From positions 1 through 64,000 of the forward strand of contig JBDLJH010000005.1 of the NCBI GenBank assembly GCA_039714395.1: 64,000 nt of DNA. Reading direction: 5' to 3'. The stretch comes from JAPHSX01 sp039714395 (lineage in GTDB: Bacteria > Pseudomonadota > Gammaproteobacteria > Thiohalomonadales > Thiohalomonadaceae). The notes under the pieces were generated by a model, which was given only the letters and a program-made list of their open reading frames with translations, made no database searches and was not told the origin of the DNA. The position numbers and the translations under genes are program-made. Below, piece by piece: positions 16,472-25,626 of this stretch; within the stretch, counting starts at the first letter, position 1; every line of letters begins with the position of its first letter.

Positions 16472-17977
16472 GTGACAGTGATGAGTGACTCGCCAGTGGT
16501 GGTTGCGACCTTTATCGGTTACCTGGTTCTTATGCTGTTAATCGGCTGGTGGGCCTATCGGCGTACCCACAACCTGGCCGATTATATTCTGGGCGGCAGG
16601 CGCCTGGGGCCGTGGCCCACCGCCCTCAGTGCCGGTGCCTCGGATATGAGTGGCTGGTTGTTGCTCGGTCTGCCCGGCTACGCCTATGTCGCGGGTATTG
16701 AGGCGCTGTGGCTGGTGGCTGGCCTGCTGGTCGGTACCTGGCTTAACTGGTGCATTGTTGCACGGCGGCTGCGCCGCTACAGTGAACGTGTTGAGAATGC
16801 CCTCACTATTCCCGCCTTTCTGGAGCAGCGCTTTCAGGACCATACGCGATTGCTGCGAGTGGTTTCGGCGATCTTTATCCTTATCTTCTTCCTCTTCTAC
16901 ACCAGCTCCGGACTGGTGGCCGGGGCGCGGCTGTTCGAGACGGTGTTTGGCCTGCCCTACCTCTGGGCACTGAGCGCGGGGACGCTGGCTATCATCCTCT
17001 ACACCCTGCTTGGCGGTTTTCTTGCGGTCTCCTGGACCGATCTGGTGCAGGGTCTGTTAATGGCGGTGGCATTGTTGATCGTGCCGCTTTATGCCTTTGC
17101 GGCAATGGGCGGCGTGGCGGATGGTTTTATGCGGGTGCAGACGGTCAATCCGTATTTATTGGATGGCCTCACCGACAGCAGCGGTGCGCCGCTTGGCTGG
17201 ATCGCTATCGTCTCGCTGCTGGGTTGGGGGCTGGGCTATTTCGGCCAGCCCCATATCCTGGCTCGCTTTAAGGCGATACGCCACCACAGGGAAGTGGGGA
17301 AGGCGCGGCATATTGCCGTGAGCTGGACCGCGCTGACCCTGCTGGGGGCGACCCTGGTTGGGCTCGCTGCCATCGGTTATTTGCCGCAGGGGCTGGAGGG
17401 GAAGGATAGTGAGCGGGCGTTCATGTTGCTGGTTGGTGTCCTGTTCCACCCGCTGGTAGCGGGGGTGCTGTTGGCCGCGGTACTGGCAGCGATTATGAGT
17501 ACCGCTGATTCGCAACTGCTGGTCTCCTCCTCGGCACTGGCAGAGGATTTTTACAAGGCGCTGTTCCGTCGTCATGCCTCGCAACGGGAACTGATAGGGG
17601 TGGGGCGTGTGGCGGTGGTGGCGATAGCCCTTTTAGCCTTTGTGTTGGCGCTGCAGCCCGACAGCAAGGTGCTGGATTTGGTGGCCTATGCCTGGGCTGG
17701 ATTTGGTGCCGCCTTTGGTCCGACGATTATTCTCTCTCTCTACTGGCAGCGCATGAATGCCTGGGGCGCCTTGGCGGGGATCATCGTTGGAGGTCTTACC
17801 GTGGTGGTATGGAAACAGTTAAGTGGCGGCCTGTTTGAGCTTTATGAGATTGTTCCCGCCTTTGCCGCATCCATGCTGGCGATCGTCGCGGTCAGTCTGC
17901 TTAGCGCACCGCCGCCGCCGCAGGTGGTGGCACGCCATCAGGTATTGGTGGAGGAGGAGTCGGGCGATGAGTGGTGA
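16472..17977 (+). CDS. putP: Sodium/proline symporter PutP-like (SSS family)
   Basis: A membrane protein of 501 residues, the same length as E. coli PutP, with about 13 transmembrane helices. PutP-like blocks are clear: DYILGGRRLGPWPTALSAGA, SDMSGWLLLGLPG, SSGLVAGARLFE and GGFLAVSWTD, followed by STADSQLLVSSSALAEDF. It should import proline or a related osmolyte with Na+. The start is GTG 16472 with AGGA upstream; ATG 16481 is an alternative. The last 11 bp overlap the following dnaJ, so the two are probably translationally coupled. There is no putA nearby. Confidence 0.88.
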   Translation: MTVMSDSPVVVATFIGYLVLMLLIGWWAYRRTHNLADYILGGRRLGPWPTALSAGASDMSGWLLLGLPGYAYVAGIEALWLVAGLLVGTWLNWCIVARRLRRYSERVENALTIPAFLEQRFQDHTRLLRVVSAIFILIFFLFYTSSGLVAGARLFETVFGLPYLWALSAGTLAIILYTLLGGFLAVSWTDLVQGLLMAVALLIVPLYAFAAMGGVADGFMRVQTVNPYLLDGLTDSSGAPLGWIAIVSLLGWGLGYFGQPHILARFKAIRHHREVGKARHIAVSWTALTLLGATLVGLAAIGYLPQGLEGKDSERAFMLLVGVLFHPLVAGVLLAAVLAAIMSTADSQLLVSSSALAEDFYKALFRRHASQRELIGVGRVAVVAIALLAFVLALQPDSKVLDLVAYAWAGFGAAFGPTIILSLYWQRMNAWGALAGIIVGGLTVVVWKQLSGGLFELYEIVPAFAASMLAIVAVSLLSAPPPPQVVARHQVLVEEESGDEW

Positions 17978-19085
17978 TCAACGCGACTACTATGAGGTGT
18001 TGGGAGTCCCCCGTGATGCCGATGAGAAGGCGATCAAGAAGGCCTATAAACGGCTGGCGATGAAGTACCACCCGGATCGCAATAAAGACCCGGATGCCGA
18101 GGAGAAATTCAAGGAGATCGCCAAGGCCTACGCCATCCTCTCCGACCCGCAAAAACGCAAAATGTACGATGCCGGCGGGATGGGCGGGGTGGCACACTTC
18201 AGTGATGAGGAGCTGTTTCGCAACGTTGATTTTGGCGATCTGTTTGGTGACTTCGGTTTCGATTTTGGTGGCGCGGGTGGTGGTATCTTCGACCGTTTCT
18301 TTCGCCAGCCACAGCAGCACCAGGCACACGGCGTTGACCTGCGAGTGCGCATGGCGGTAAGTATTGAGCGTGTCTTTAATGGCGGTAGCGAGTTGCTGCG
18401 CTTTTCCCGGCGGGTGAGCTGCCCCGCCTGTCATGGTCATGGTACAAAATCGGGCAAGCCGCCCGAGTCATGCAGTGCCTGCAAGGGTAGTGGCCGTCAG
18501 GTGGTTAGCAGTGAGCAGAGCAGTGAAAAGGGGCACATTCAGATGCAGCGGGTGCTGTCCTGCCCGGTCTGTCATGGTCGTGGTGTGGTGATTGGCGATC
18601 CCTGTGCGCGCTGTGGCGGCCTTGGAGAGGTGGAGAAAGAGGAGAGTCTGAAGATCACCATTCCCGCTGGTATTGAGGATGGCAGTGTGATGCGGGTGCC
18701 GGGGCACGGTCTGCCTGCCGAGCAGGCGGGGATGCCCCCCGGTGACCTCTACGTAGAACTCTACACGCTGACCGACCCGCGCTTTCAGCGCCATGGTGCC
18801 GACCTGTGGCGCACCGAACGGCTTGATGTGCCCGATGCGGTGTTGGGGACAAAGCTGCGCGTACCGACGATGGAAGGGGAGGTTGATGTCACCATCCCGC
18901 CAGGTATGCAGCCGGATGAGATGTTACGGCTGCGAGGCAAGGGGCTGCCGCGTTACCGTAGCGAGGGGCGTGGTGACCTTATTTTGCGTATTGAGGTGGT
19001 GATACCTGAACAGTTGAGTGATGAAGAGCGCGAACACTACCGTGAGCTTGCGGCATTGCGTCACTCCCGAGGTGAGGTGTCCTGA
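17967..19085 (+). CDS. dnaJ: DnaJ (Hsp40) cochaperone
   Basis: The ATG at 17967 follows GGAGGAG inside the end of putP and gives 372 residues, the size of classical DnaJ. Order of domains: J domain with HPD at about 35-37, Gly/Phe-rich linker (FGDLFGDFGFDFGGAGGG), and four zinc motifs CPACHGHG, CSACKGSG, CPVCHGRG and CARCGGLG, followed by the substrate-binding beta domains. It would stimulate DnaK ATPase. It is not beside dnaK or grpE, so it may be an additional copy. The coupling to a putP-type symporter is unusual and suggests an osmotic-stress link (inference). Confidence 0.9.
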   Translation: MSGDQRDYYEVLGVPRDADEKAIKKAYKRLAMKYHPDRNKDPDAEEKFKEIAKAYAILSDPQKRKMYDAGGMGGVAHFSDEELFRNVDFGDLFGDFGFDFGGAGGGIFDRFFRQPQQHQAHGVDLRVRMAVSIERVFNGGSELLRFSRRVSCPACHGHGTKSGKPPESCSACKGSGRQVVSSEQSSEKGHIQMQRVLSCPVCHGRGVVIGDPCARCGGLGEVEKEESLKITIPAGIEDGSVMRVPGHGLPAEQAGMPPGDLYVELYTLTDPRFQRHGADLWRTERLDVPDAVLGTKLRVPTMEGEVDVTIPPGMQPDEMLRLRGKGLPRYRSEGRGDLILRIEVVIPEQLSDEEREHYRELAALRHSRGEVS

Positions 19086-19206
19086 TAGCAGAGGATTACT
19101 GACTCTTTCTATATAGCAAGTGGCTAAAATGTGATCACAATACTTGCCGCCAGGCCCAGCAGCGCGTATTTTTTCAGTACTGAAATATCTATTGGAGTTA
19201 ATCATA

Positions 19207-19554
19207 ATGAAAAAGTATGCTTTTATCCCCCTGTCACTACTGGCCATGCTGGCTGTTGCTGCAGCACCGGTTCATGCCAAAAAACCGGGTAGTGAAGAGT
19301 CTTCCCTGCCCAAAGGGTTGCAGAAAAAGGTAGCTCGCGGTGGGCAGTTGCCACCGGGCTGGGAAAAGAAACTGAAGAAGGGGGCGGTGCTTGATCCGGC
19401 GGTGGTCAGTCATGGCACACCGGTATCTGCGAAGTTGCGGGCGACACTGCCGTTGGGTAGCAAGGGAAGTGTTGATATTACCCTGGATGGTAGGGTGATA
19501 CGTCTGCATGAGAAGACCCGACAGGTGCTCAATGTGTTTGATGTGAGGTTGTAG
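19207..19554 (+). CDS. Small periplasmic protein of unknown function
   Basis: I start at ATG 19207 (TTGGAG upstream), giving 115 residues with a clear signal peptide (MKKYAFIPLSLLAMLAVAAA, cleavage near VHA). The mature protein is basic and contains LPKGLQKKVARGGQLPPGW, a Pro-Gly/Leu repeat seen in RcnB-like and other small periplasmic proteins, then a short beta-rich end. An adaptor or metal-homeostasis role is possible, but I cannot assign one. Confidence 0.65.
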   Translation: MKKYAFIPLSLLAMLAVAAAPVHAKKPGSEESSLPKGLQKKVARGGQLPPGWEKKLKKGAVLDPAVVSHGTPVSAKLRATLPLGSKGSVDITLDGRVIRLHEKTRQVLNVFDVRL

Positions 19555-19579
19555 CGGCAAAGATGATAGGGGGAGTGCT

Positions 19580-20275
19580 ATGAGTCAGAAGACCTTTGAT
19601 GTGGTATTCAGCGGCAAGTTGCTGGAGGGAGCTGCACTAGAGAAGGTTAAGGCCAATGTCGCGGCCCTGTTTAAGGTTGAGGTGGCGAAGGTCGAGCGGC
19701 TGTTCAGTGGCGCCACTGTCGCTATCAAAAAAGGGCTGGACGAGCAGACGGCAACAAAATACCAAATGGTGCTCAAGAAGGCGGGGGCGATCTGCCAGGT
19801 GGTAAATCGTGCCGCCGCACCTGCCGCGGCGAAGCCGGTGGCGGCAGCGCCCACCGCCGCCAGGGCTGCTCCCACTGCCACAGGTGAATCCGCTGCAGAG
19901 CCGGGTCTGCAAAAATTGGTGGTCAAAAAAACGCCGCAGGGTGTGGGCGAATTTGACGGGGCGAATATCGATGCTGCGGGTACGGTCCTGGTGGAGCATC
20001 AGGATGTGCCTGAACCGCAGATTGATACCAGTGATCTGAGCCTGGATCAGGTTGGTGTGGAGCTGACTGAACATGAAGAGGTGGCAGTACCACAGGTCGA
20101 TACCAGTGCATTGTCTATGGGTGAGGCCGGAGAGATATTGGGGGAGGAAGAGCCCTTCGAGGAGCTCGATATCGATCTCGGTGAGATGAGTATGGATGAG
20201 CCGGGTGTGACCCTGGTAGAGCATGAAGAGGTGCCTGAGCCGAAGATTGATACCAGTAAACTGAGCATGGATTAA
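19580..20275 (+). CDS. Repeat-containing acidic protein with N-terminal conserved domain
   Basis: A protein of 231 residues. The first ~75 form a compact domain (FDVVFSGKLLEGAALEKV ... LFSGATVAIKKGL), which I recall seeing in gammaproteobacterial proteins of unknown function, sometimes fused to membrane domains. An Ala/Pro linker follows. Then come three or four copies of an acidic unit of about 30 residues: VLVEHQDVPEPQIDTS.LS, VELTEHEEVAVPQVDTS.LS and VTLVEHEEVPEPKIDTS.LS. There is no signal peptide. The repeats may be interaction motifs. GGGGGAG precedes the ATG. Confidence 0.6.
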   Translation: MSQKTFDVVFSGKLLEGAALEKVKANVAALFKVEVAKVERLFSGATVAIKKGLDEQTATKYQMVLKKAGAICQVVNRAAAPAAAKPVAAAPTAARAAPTATGESAAEPGLQKLVVKKTPQGVGEFDGANIDAAGTVLVEHQDVPEPQIDTSDLSLDQVGVELTEHEEVAVPQVDTSALSMGEAGEILGEEEPFEELDIDLGEMSMDEPGVTLVEHEEVPEPKIDTSKLSMD

Positions 20276-20341
20276 GTTTCATCGCGTATACGCCATTCCC
20301 TCTGGACCGATTATCTGCGCTATAATGGGCGCTTCATCCTA

Positions 20342-21964
20342 TTGAGCTATACCCCTCTGGCATCTGCCCTACAACCCCCCACCACGGAATCTGTAAACTT
20401 GCTGCAGCATCACCAAGAAATTGTCAGCCGCCTTACTGAAGCGGGTATTGCTCCGTTGTTAAAAATGGGACGTATCGGTCTGGAGAAGGAGTGCCTGAGG
20501 GTTAACACCGAGGGTAAGATCGCCCAGACGCCCCACCCTGAAGCCTTTGGCTCACCGCTTACCCATCCCTATATCACCACCGATTACTCCGAGGCGCTGC
20601 TGGAGTTGATCACCCCGCCGTGTGAGAGCAGTGGGGAGGCCCTCGACTTTCTGTGTGATGTGGAGCAGTTTGTCTATTCTCGCCTGCAAGATGAGCTGCT
20701 CTGGTCGACCAGTATGCCCTGCGTGATCCCAGGAGAGTCGAGTATTCCGCTGGCACGTTACGGCAGTTCTAATGCCGGGACGATGAAGACCGTCTACCGT
20801 CGCGGTCTGGGTTACCGTTACGGTCGCAGTATGCAGGTGATTGCCGGTGTTCACTTTAACTACTCCTTTGGTGATGCGTTCTGGCAGGCCCTACAACAGT
20901 TTGAGGGGGATGAGAGGCCGTTACAGGAGTACATCTCTTCCCGCTACTTTGACCTGTTGCGCAATATGTTGCGTATCGGCTGGTTGATCCCCTACCTCTT
21001 TGGTGCCTCACCAGCGGTGTGCAAATCCTTTGTTGGGGGTGACGAGGGGCGGCTGGACTCTTTCGATGATTTTACCTTCTACGAACCCTATGCCACCTCT
21101 CTGCGCATGGGCGATATTGGCTACCAGAACAATACAGAGAACGAGAACGGTATTAAGGCCAACTACGATAGCCTGGATAAGTATGTCGCCAGTCTTGACC
21201 GTGCCATTGAAACCCCCTGTCCTGAGTATCAGCGGATTGGCGTTAAGGTTGATGGTAAGTACCGTCAGCTTAATGCCAATATTTTGCAGATTGAAAATGA
21301 GTACTACAGTACGGTGCGCCCCAAACAGCTATTGCAGGGAAATGAAAAGCCGATACGTGCACTACAGCGTGAAGGGGTGCGCTATGTTGAGCTGCGCTCA
21401 CTGGATGTTAATGGCTTCGACCCGCTGGGGATTAATGAGGAGCAGCTGAATTTTCTTGAGACCCTGATGCTCTATTGCCTGTTTCGCCCCAGCCCGCCGA
21501 TCAGTGAGGTTGAGCGGCGTGAGATTGATTTCAATGAGTTGGAGACGGCGCACCGGGGACGTGAGCCGGGTTTTAATCTGATGCGTTGCGGTACGGCAAC
21601 ACCGTTACAGGAGTGGGCGCTGGAGGTGTGCGAGGCGATGGCACCTTACGCCAAGCTGCTTGATGGTGCCGAAGGTCTTTATAGTGAGGCGCTGGCGAAG
21701 CAGCGTGAGGCGGTGCTCAACCCGGAGCTCACCCCCTCTGCACGAATGCTGGCGGAGATGCGTGAGAATAAAGAGCCCTTTTTTCAATTTGCCAAACGTA
21801 AGTCGCAAAGCCATCAGCGCCATTTCGAAGGGCAGGCGGTGTCAGGCGCACGTGAGCAGATGTTGCAGCAGCAGGCGGCGACGTCGCTGCAGCAACAACA
21901 GCAGATCGAGGCGGAAGATAGTGTCGATTTTGACAGTTATCTGCAGGCCTATTTTGCGCAGTAA
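20342..21964 (+). CDS. gshA: Glutamate-cysteine ligase
   Basis: GshA makes gamma-glutamylcysteine, the first step of glutathione synthesis. The product matches the proteobacterial type: GLEKECLRV near the N-terminus, TDYSEALLELITPP, GVHFNYSF, and QIENEYYSTVRPKQ, with E..YVELRSLDVN later. No ATG precedes the conserved start: TTG 20342 gives 540 residues, and TTG 20399 gives a length closer to E. coli. A TATAAT at 20321-20326 lies so close to 20342 that the downstream TTG would have the more usual leader. No gshB is adjacent. A C-terminal Gln-rich tail (about residues 505-525) is unusual. Confidence 0.9.
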   Translation: MSYTPLASALQPPTTESVNLLQHHQEIVSRLTEAGIAPLLKMGRIGLEKECLRVNTEGKIAQTPHPEAFGSPLTHPYITTDYSEALLELITPPCESSGEALDFLCDVEQFVYSRLQDELLWSTSMPCVIPGESSIPLARYGSSNAGTMKTVYRRGLGYRYGRSMQVIAGVHFNYSFGDAFWQALQQFEGDERPLQEYISSRYFDLLRNMLRIGWLIPYLFGASPAVCKSFVGGDEGRLDSFDDFTFYEPYATSLRMGDIGYQNNTENENGIKANYDSLDKYVASLDRAIETPCPEYQRIGVKVDGKYRQLNANILQIENEYYSTVRPKQLLQGNEKPIRALQREGVRYVELRSLDVNGFDPLGINEEQLNFLETLMLYCLFRPSPPISEVERREIDFNELETAHRGREPGFNLMRCGTATPLQEWALEVCEAMAPYAKLLDGAEGLYSEALAKQREAVLNPELTPSARMLAEMRENKEPFFQFAKRKSQSHQRHFEGQAVSGAREQMLQQQAATSLQQQQQIEAEDSVDFDSYLQAYFAQ

Positions 21965-22110
21965 GGGGCACCTCTAATTATTCTGGCTGTCGTCTCTGCC
22001 GGTAGAAGATGTGATGTTGCAGATGGGCATTATCGTTGACTGATATCCCCTCGGTGGTGACCCGGTAGCGCGGTTGTCGCTCACTATTAGCCGGGGTGTG
22101 GATGCCCGTG

Positions 22111-22140
22111 TTGGCGCACCGCCCCTGCGGGACGTACAAT
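22111..22140 (+). promoter_or_regulatory. Candidate sigma-70 promoter for mnmG-rsmG
   Basis: TTGGCG (22111-22116), an 18-bp spacer and TACAAT (22135-22140) lie 29 bp before the mnmG ATG. The elements match four and five of six consensus bases. No other good promoter is visible in this 200-bp gap. Confidence 0.4.
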
Positions 22141-22168
22141 GTGCGGCCAATTTGCTAGATTAATTCCC

Positions 22169-24070
22169 ATGCATTACCCAGATTCCTTCGATGTCATTGT
22201 GGTTGGCGGCGGCCACGCCGGTACCGAGGCGGCCCTCGCCGCGGCCCGCATGGGCGTGCGTACCCTGCTGCTGAGTCACAATATCGATACTCTGGGGCAG
22301 ATGTCGTGCAACCCGGCCATTGGCGGCATCGGCAAGGGCCATCTGGTGAAAGAGGTGGATGCGCTGGGTGGTCTGATGGCCCACGCTACCGACAAGGGTG
22401 GTATTCAGTTCCGTACCCTTAATGCCAGTAAGGGGCCTGCCGTGCGGGCCACCCGTGCCCAGGCAGACCGTGCCCTCTATAAGGCAGCAGTGCGTCATGC
22501 ACTGGAAAATCAGCCAAACCTCACCCTGTTTCAACAGGAGGTAGAGGACCTCATCGTTGAGGGGGAGCGGGTCACCGGCGTGGTGACGAAAATGGGACTA
22601 AAGTTTTCCGCTCCCACAGTGGTGTTGACGGTAGGTACCTTCCTCGCGGGCTTGATTCACATCGGTCAGGTCAATTATCAGGGGGGGCGTGCCGGTGATC
22701 CACCCGCCAATGCGCTGTCGCACCGCCTGCGTGAACTGCCGTTTCGCGTCGATCGCCTGAAGACAGGTACCCCACCGCGTATCGATGGCCGTTCCCTCGA
22801 TTACAGTGTGATGCAGCCGCAGCCTGGCGATGCCCCGGCACCGGTCTTCTCTTTTCTCGGCAGCCGTGAGGAGCATCCCCGGCAGGTCGACTGCCATATC
22901 ACCCATACCAATGAGCAGACCCACGAGTTGATCCGTGGTGGCCTGGATCGCTCGCCGATGTATAGCGGTATTATTGAGGGGGTAGGGCCGCGCTACTGCC
23001 CATCCATCGAGGACAAGGTGGTGCGCTTTGCCGATCGCAGCTCACACCAGATATTTGTTGAGCCTGAGGGGCTGACCACCCACGAGATCTATCCCAATGG
23101 CATCTCCACATCGCTCCCCTTTGATCTGCAGCTGGCGTTTGTTCGCTCGATCGAGGGTTTTGAGCAGGCGCATATTACCCGTCCCGGTTATGCCATCGAG
23201 TATGACTTCTTCGATCCGCGTGAGCTTAAACCGACACTGGAGACTAAACACCTAAACGGTCTCTTCTTCGCCGGTCAGATCAACGGTACTACCGGCTATG
23301 AGGAGGCGGCAGCGCAGGGCCTGCTGGCCGGACTCAATGCCGCACGTCAGGTACAGCAGAAGGATGGGTGGTATCCGCGCCGCGATGAGGCCTATCTTGG
23401 TGTGCTGGTGGATGACCTTATTACCTGCGGTACCGCCGAGCCCTACCGTATGTTTACCTCGCGTGCCGAGTATCGATTGCTACTGCGTGAGGATAATGCC
23501 GACCTGCGTCTTACCCCTGTTGGTCGTGAACTGGGGCTGGTGGATGATGTGCGCTGGGCCGCCTTTGAGGCAAAGCGTGAAGCGGTCGAGTTAGAGCAGC
23601 AGCGCCTGCGCGAGACCCTGGCACGCCCCGCCGAGGTGCAGAACGCCGAGGCGCTACTTGGCCGACCGCTGTCGCGGGAATATCGTCTCAGTGAGCTGCT
23701 CAGCCGTCCCGCTGTAAGTTATCACTTACTATTCGAACTGATGCCGGAACTGCAGCCTGTCGTGGATCCGATGGTGGTCGAGCAGGTGGAGGTGCAGGCG
23801 AAGTACGCCGGCTATATTGAGCGCCAGCTCGAAGAGATTGAACGTCAGCGCCGTAACGAGGACACCCTGCTAGGTAGCCAGCTCGACTACGGTGAGGTAC
23901 GTGGACTCTCCAACGAGGTGCGCGAAAAGCTGGAGCGTGCCCGCCCCACCACCATCGGCCAGGCCTCGCGTATCCCCGGCGTTACCCCTGCCGCGATTTC
24001 CCTATTACTGGTCTACCTGAAAAAGCGTGGCGGCAAAACAGACCAGAGCCAGGGTGAGGGGAATGCCTAG
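22169..24070 (+). CDS. mnmG: tRNA uridine-5-carboxymethylaminomethyl modification enzyme MnmG
   Basis: With MnmE, MnmG builds the cmnm5/mnm5 group on U34 of several tRNAs, using FAD. The FAD motif VVGGGHAGTEAA begins at about residue 12 from the chosen ATG. GQMSCNPAIGGIGKGH and FFAGQINGTTGYEEAAAQGL are family signatures. The length of 633 residues fits; an earlier in-frame ATG (22139) would add ten residues before the conserved start. It heads the block continuing with rsmG, parA and parB, often found near replication origins. Confidence 0.96.
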   Translation: MHYPDSFDVIVVGGGHAGTEAALAAARMGVRTLLLSHNIDTLGQMSCNPAIGGIGKGHLVKEVDALGGLMAHATDKGGIQFRTLNASKGPAVRATRAQADRALYKAAVRHALENQPNLTLFQQEVEDLIVEGERVTGVVTKMGLKFSAPTVVLTVGTFLAGLIHIGQVNYQGGRAGDPPANALSHRLRELPFRVDRLKTGTPPRIDGRSLDYSVMQPQPGDAPAPVFSFLGSREEHPRQVDCHITHTNEQTHELIRGGLDRSPMYSGIIEGVGPRYCPSIEDKVVRFADRSSHQIFVEPEGLTTHEIYPNGISTSLPFDLQLAFVRSIEGFEQAHITRPGYAIEYDFFDPRELKPTLETKHLNGLFFAGQINGTTGYEEAAAQGLLAGLNAARQVQQKDGWYPRRDEAYLGVLVDDLITCGTAEPYRMFTSRAEYRLLLREDNADLRLTPVGRELGLVDDVRWAAFEAKREAVELEQQRLRETLARPAEVQNAEALLGRPLSREYRLSELLSRPAVSYHLLFELMPELQPVVDPMVVEQVEVQAKYAGYIERQLEEIERQRRNEDTLLGSQLDYGEVRGLSNEVREKLERARPTTIGQASRIPGVTPAAISLLLVYLKKRGGKTDQSQGEGNA

Positions 24071-24739
24071 ATGAGTGAAGATGCCCTGCGCCAGCGCCTC
24101 GTTACAGGACTAAAGGCGATGCAGCTGGAGCTGCCGGAGTCAGTGGTGGAGGGGCTGCTTGCCTATCTGGCGCTGCTCGCCAAGTGGAACAAGAGCTACA
24201 ACCTGACGGCGGTGCGTGATCCGATGGAGATGGTGAGCCGCCACCTGCTCGATTCACTGGCAGTGGTTCCCCATCTGCCTGAAGGGCGTATTATCGATGT
24301 GGGTACGGGCGCTGGGCTTCCTGGGATCCCGCTGTCACTGGTATTTCCCGAGCGTGATTTCACCCTGCTTGACAGCAACGGAAAAAAGACCCGCTTTCTG
24401 GTGCAGGCCAGGGGCGAACTGGGGCTGGATAATGTAACGGTGGTACACCAGCGGGTGGAACAGTTTCAACCCGATCACCTATTTGATTGCGTGATCACTC
24501 GCGCTTTTGCCTCAGTTGCTGATATCCTGACAGGTTCCCGCCATCTGCTGACCAGTGATGGACAGATGATGGCGATGAAAGGGGCGGTTCCCGAAGAGGA
24601 GCTGGCCACCCTGCCCGAGGGTTATCGCCTGCTTGAGGTGATCCCGCTACGGGTGCCGGGACTAGAACAGGAGCAGCGCCACCTGCTATGCATCGGGCGC
24701 GACGATGACAGTGGAAGTGAGAGCACAGGTCAGCTCTAA
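24071..24739 (+). CDS. rsmG: 16S rRNA (guanine527-N7)-methyltransferase RsmG
   Basis: RsmG (GidB) methylates G527 of 16S rRNA. The 222-residue protein has the family's SAM motif DVGTGAGLPGIPLSLVFP, plus LLDSNGKKTRFL and CVITRAFASVAD. The ATG comes immediately after the mnmG stop, so the pair is cotranscribed and coupled. Confidence 0.95.
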   Translation: MSEDALRQRLVTGLKAMQLELPESVVEGLLAYLALLAKWNKSYNLTAVRDPMEMVSRHLLDSLAVVPHLPEGRIIDVGTGAGLPGIPLSLVFPERDFTLLDSNGKKTRFLVQARGELGLDNVTVVHQRVEQFQPDHLFDCVITRAFASVADILTGSRHLLTSDGQMMAMKGAVPEEELATLPEGYRLLEVIPLRVPGLEQEQRHLLCIGRDDDSGSESTGQL

Positions 24740-24808
24740 GTATTTTGAGCGCTCAAGATGTGTGCACATGAATATTTATAGCTGGCCTACAGCTGGAGAG
24801 GGTTTGTA

Positions 24809-25594
24809 ATGGGTAAGATTATCGCTGTAGCAAATCAGAAGGGTGGCGTCGCCAAGACGACGACCTGCATCAACCTTGGGGCCTCTTTTGCCGCCACCAA
24901 GCGGAGGGTATTGCTGGTTGACCTCGACCCACAGGGCAATGCCACGGTCGGCAGCGGTGTCGATAAAGATAATCTGGAATTCAGCAGCTATCACGTACTG
25001 CTGGGCAAGGTCGAGGCGAAGGATGCCATCGTGCACGTTGAAGATGCTAAATATGATGTCCTGCCCACCAACGGTGACCTGACGGCCGCCGAGGTAGAGC
25101 TGATGAATATGATGGTGGCGCGCGAGCAGCGACTGCGTCAGGCTCTGGAAACCGTGCGTGACGACTACGACTTTATACTGATTGACTGCCCACCCTCGCT
25201 CAACATGCTTACCCTCAATGCGATGGTTGCTGCCGATTCAGTGATGATCCCGATGCAGTGCGAATATTATGCGCTGGAGGGACTCACGGCCCTGCTCAAA
25301 ACAATCGAAGATATCCGTGGCAGCGTCAATCCAGGTCTGGAGATCGAGGGGCTGCTACGCACCATGTACGACCCGCGTAATAACCTCTCTACCGATGTCT
25401 CCAGCCAGCTGATTATGCACTTTGGCGACAAGGTTTACCGTACCGTTATCCCGCGCAATGTGCGCCTCGCCGAGGCCCCTAGTCATGGTGTTCCGGCATT
25501 GGCTTACGACCGTTCCTCTCGTGGTTCCGTTGCCTATCTGGCTCTGGCCGGTGAGATCCTGCGTCGTGGCGAGCAGGCGGCGATAGCGGTTTAG
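24809..25594 (+). CDS. parA: Chromosome partitioning ATPase ParA (Soj)
   Basis: A Walker-type ATPase of 261 residues that moves ParB-bound origin DNA. The deviant Walker A reads QKGGVAKTTTCINL, with Ala where Gly is usual between Val and the second Lys; both lysines are kept. The Walker A' DLDPQGNATVG and Walker B DFILIDCPPSLN are intact. There is no N-terminal HTH domain, so this is a short chromosomal Soj type. It is followed by parB after 32 bp. I did not find a canonical parS palindrome by eye in this window. Confidence 0.94.
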   Translation: MGKIIAVANQKGGVAKTTTCINLGASFAATKRRVLLVDLDPQGNATVGSGVDKDNLEFSSYHVLLGKVEAKDAIVHVEDAKYDVLPTNGDLTAAEVELMNMMVAREQRLRQALETVRDDYDFILIDCPPSLNMLTLNAMVAADSVMIPMQCEYYALEGLTALLKTIEDIRGSVNPGLEIEGLLRTMYDPRNNLSTDVSSQLIMHFGDKVYRTVIPRNVRLAEAPSHGVPALAYDRSSRGSVAYLALAGEILRRGEQAAIAV

Positions 25595-25626
25595 CCCTCA
25601 TTTTAACGAAATAGACGATAAGAATA

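Noticed and set aside
20321..20326. TATAAT before gshA as a defined promoter
   Set aside because: No acceptable -35 hexamer lies at 16-18 bp, and its distance from the TTG start is too short unless the downstream TTG is used; mentioned only in the gene entry.
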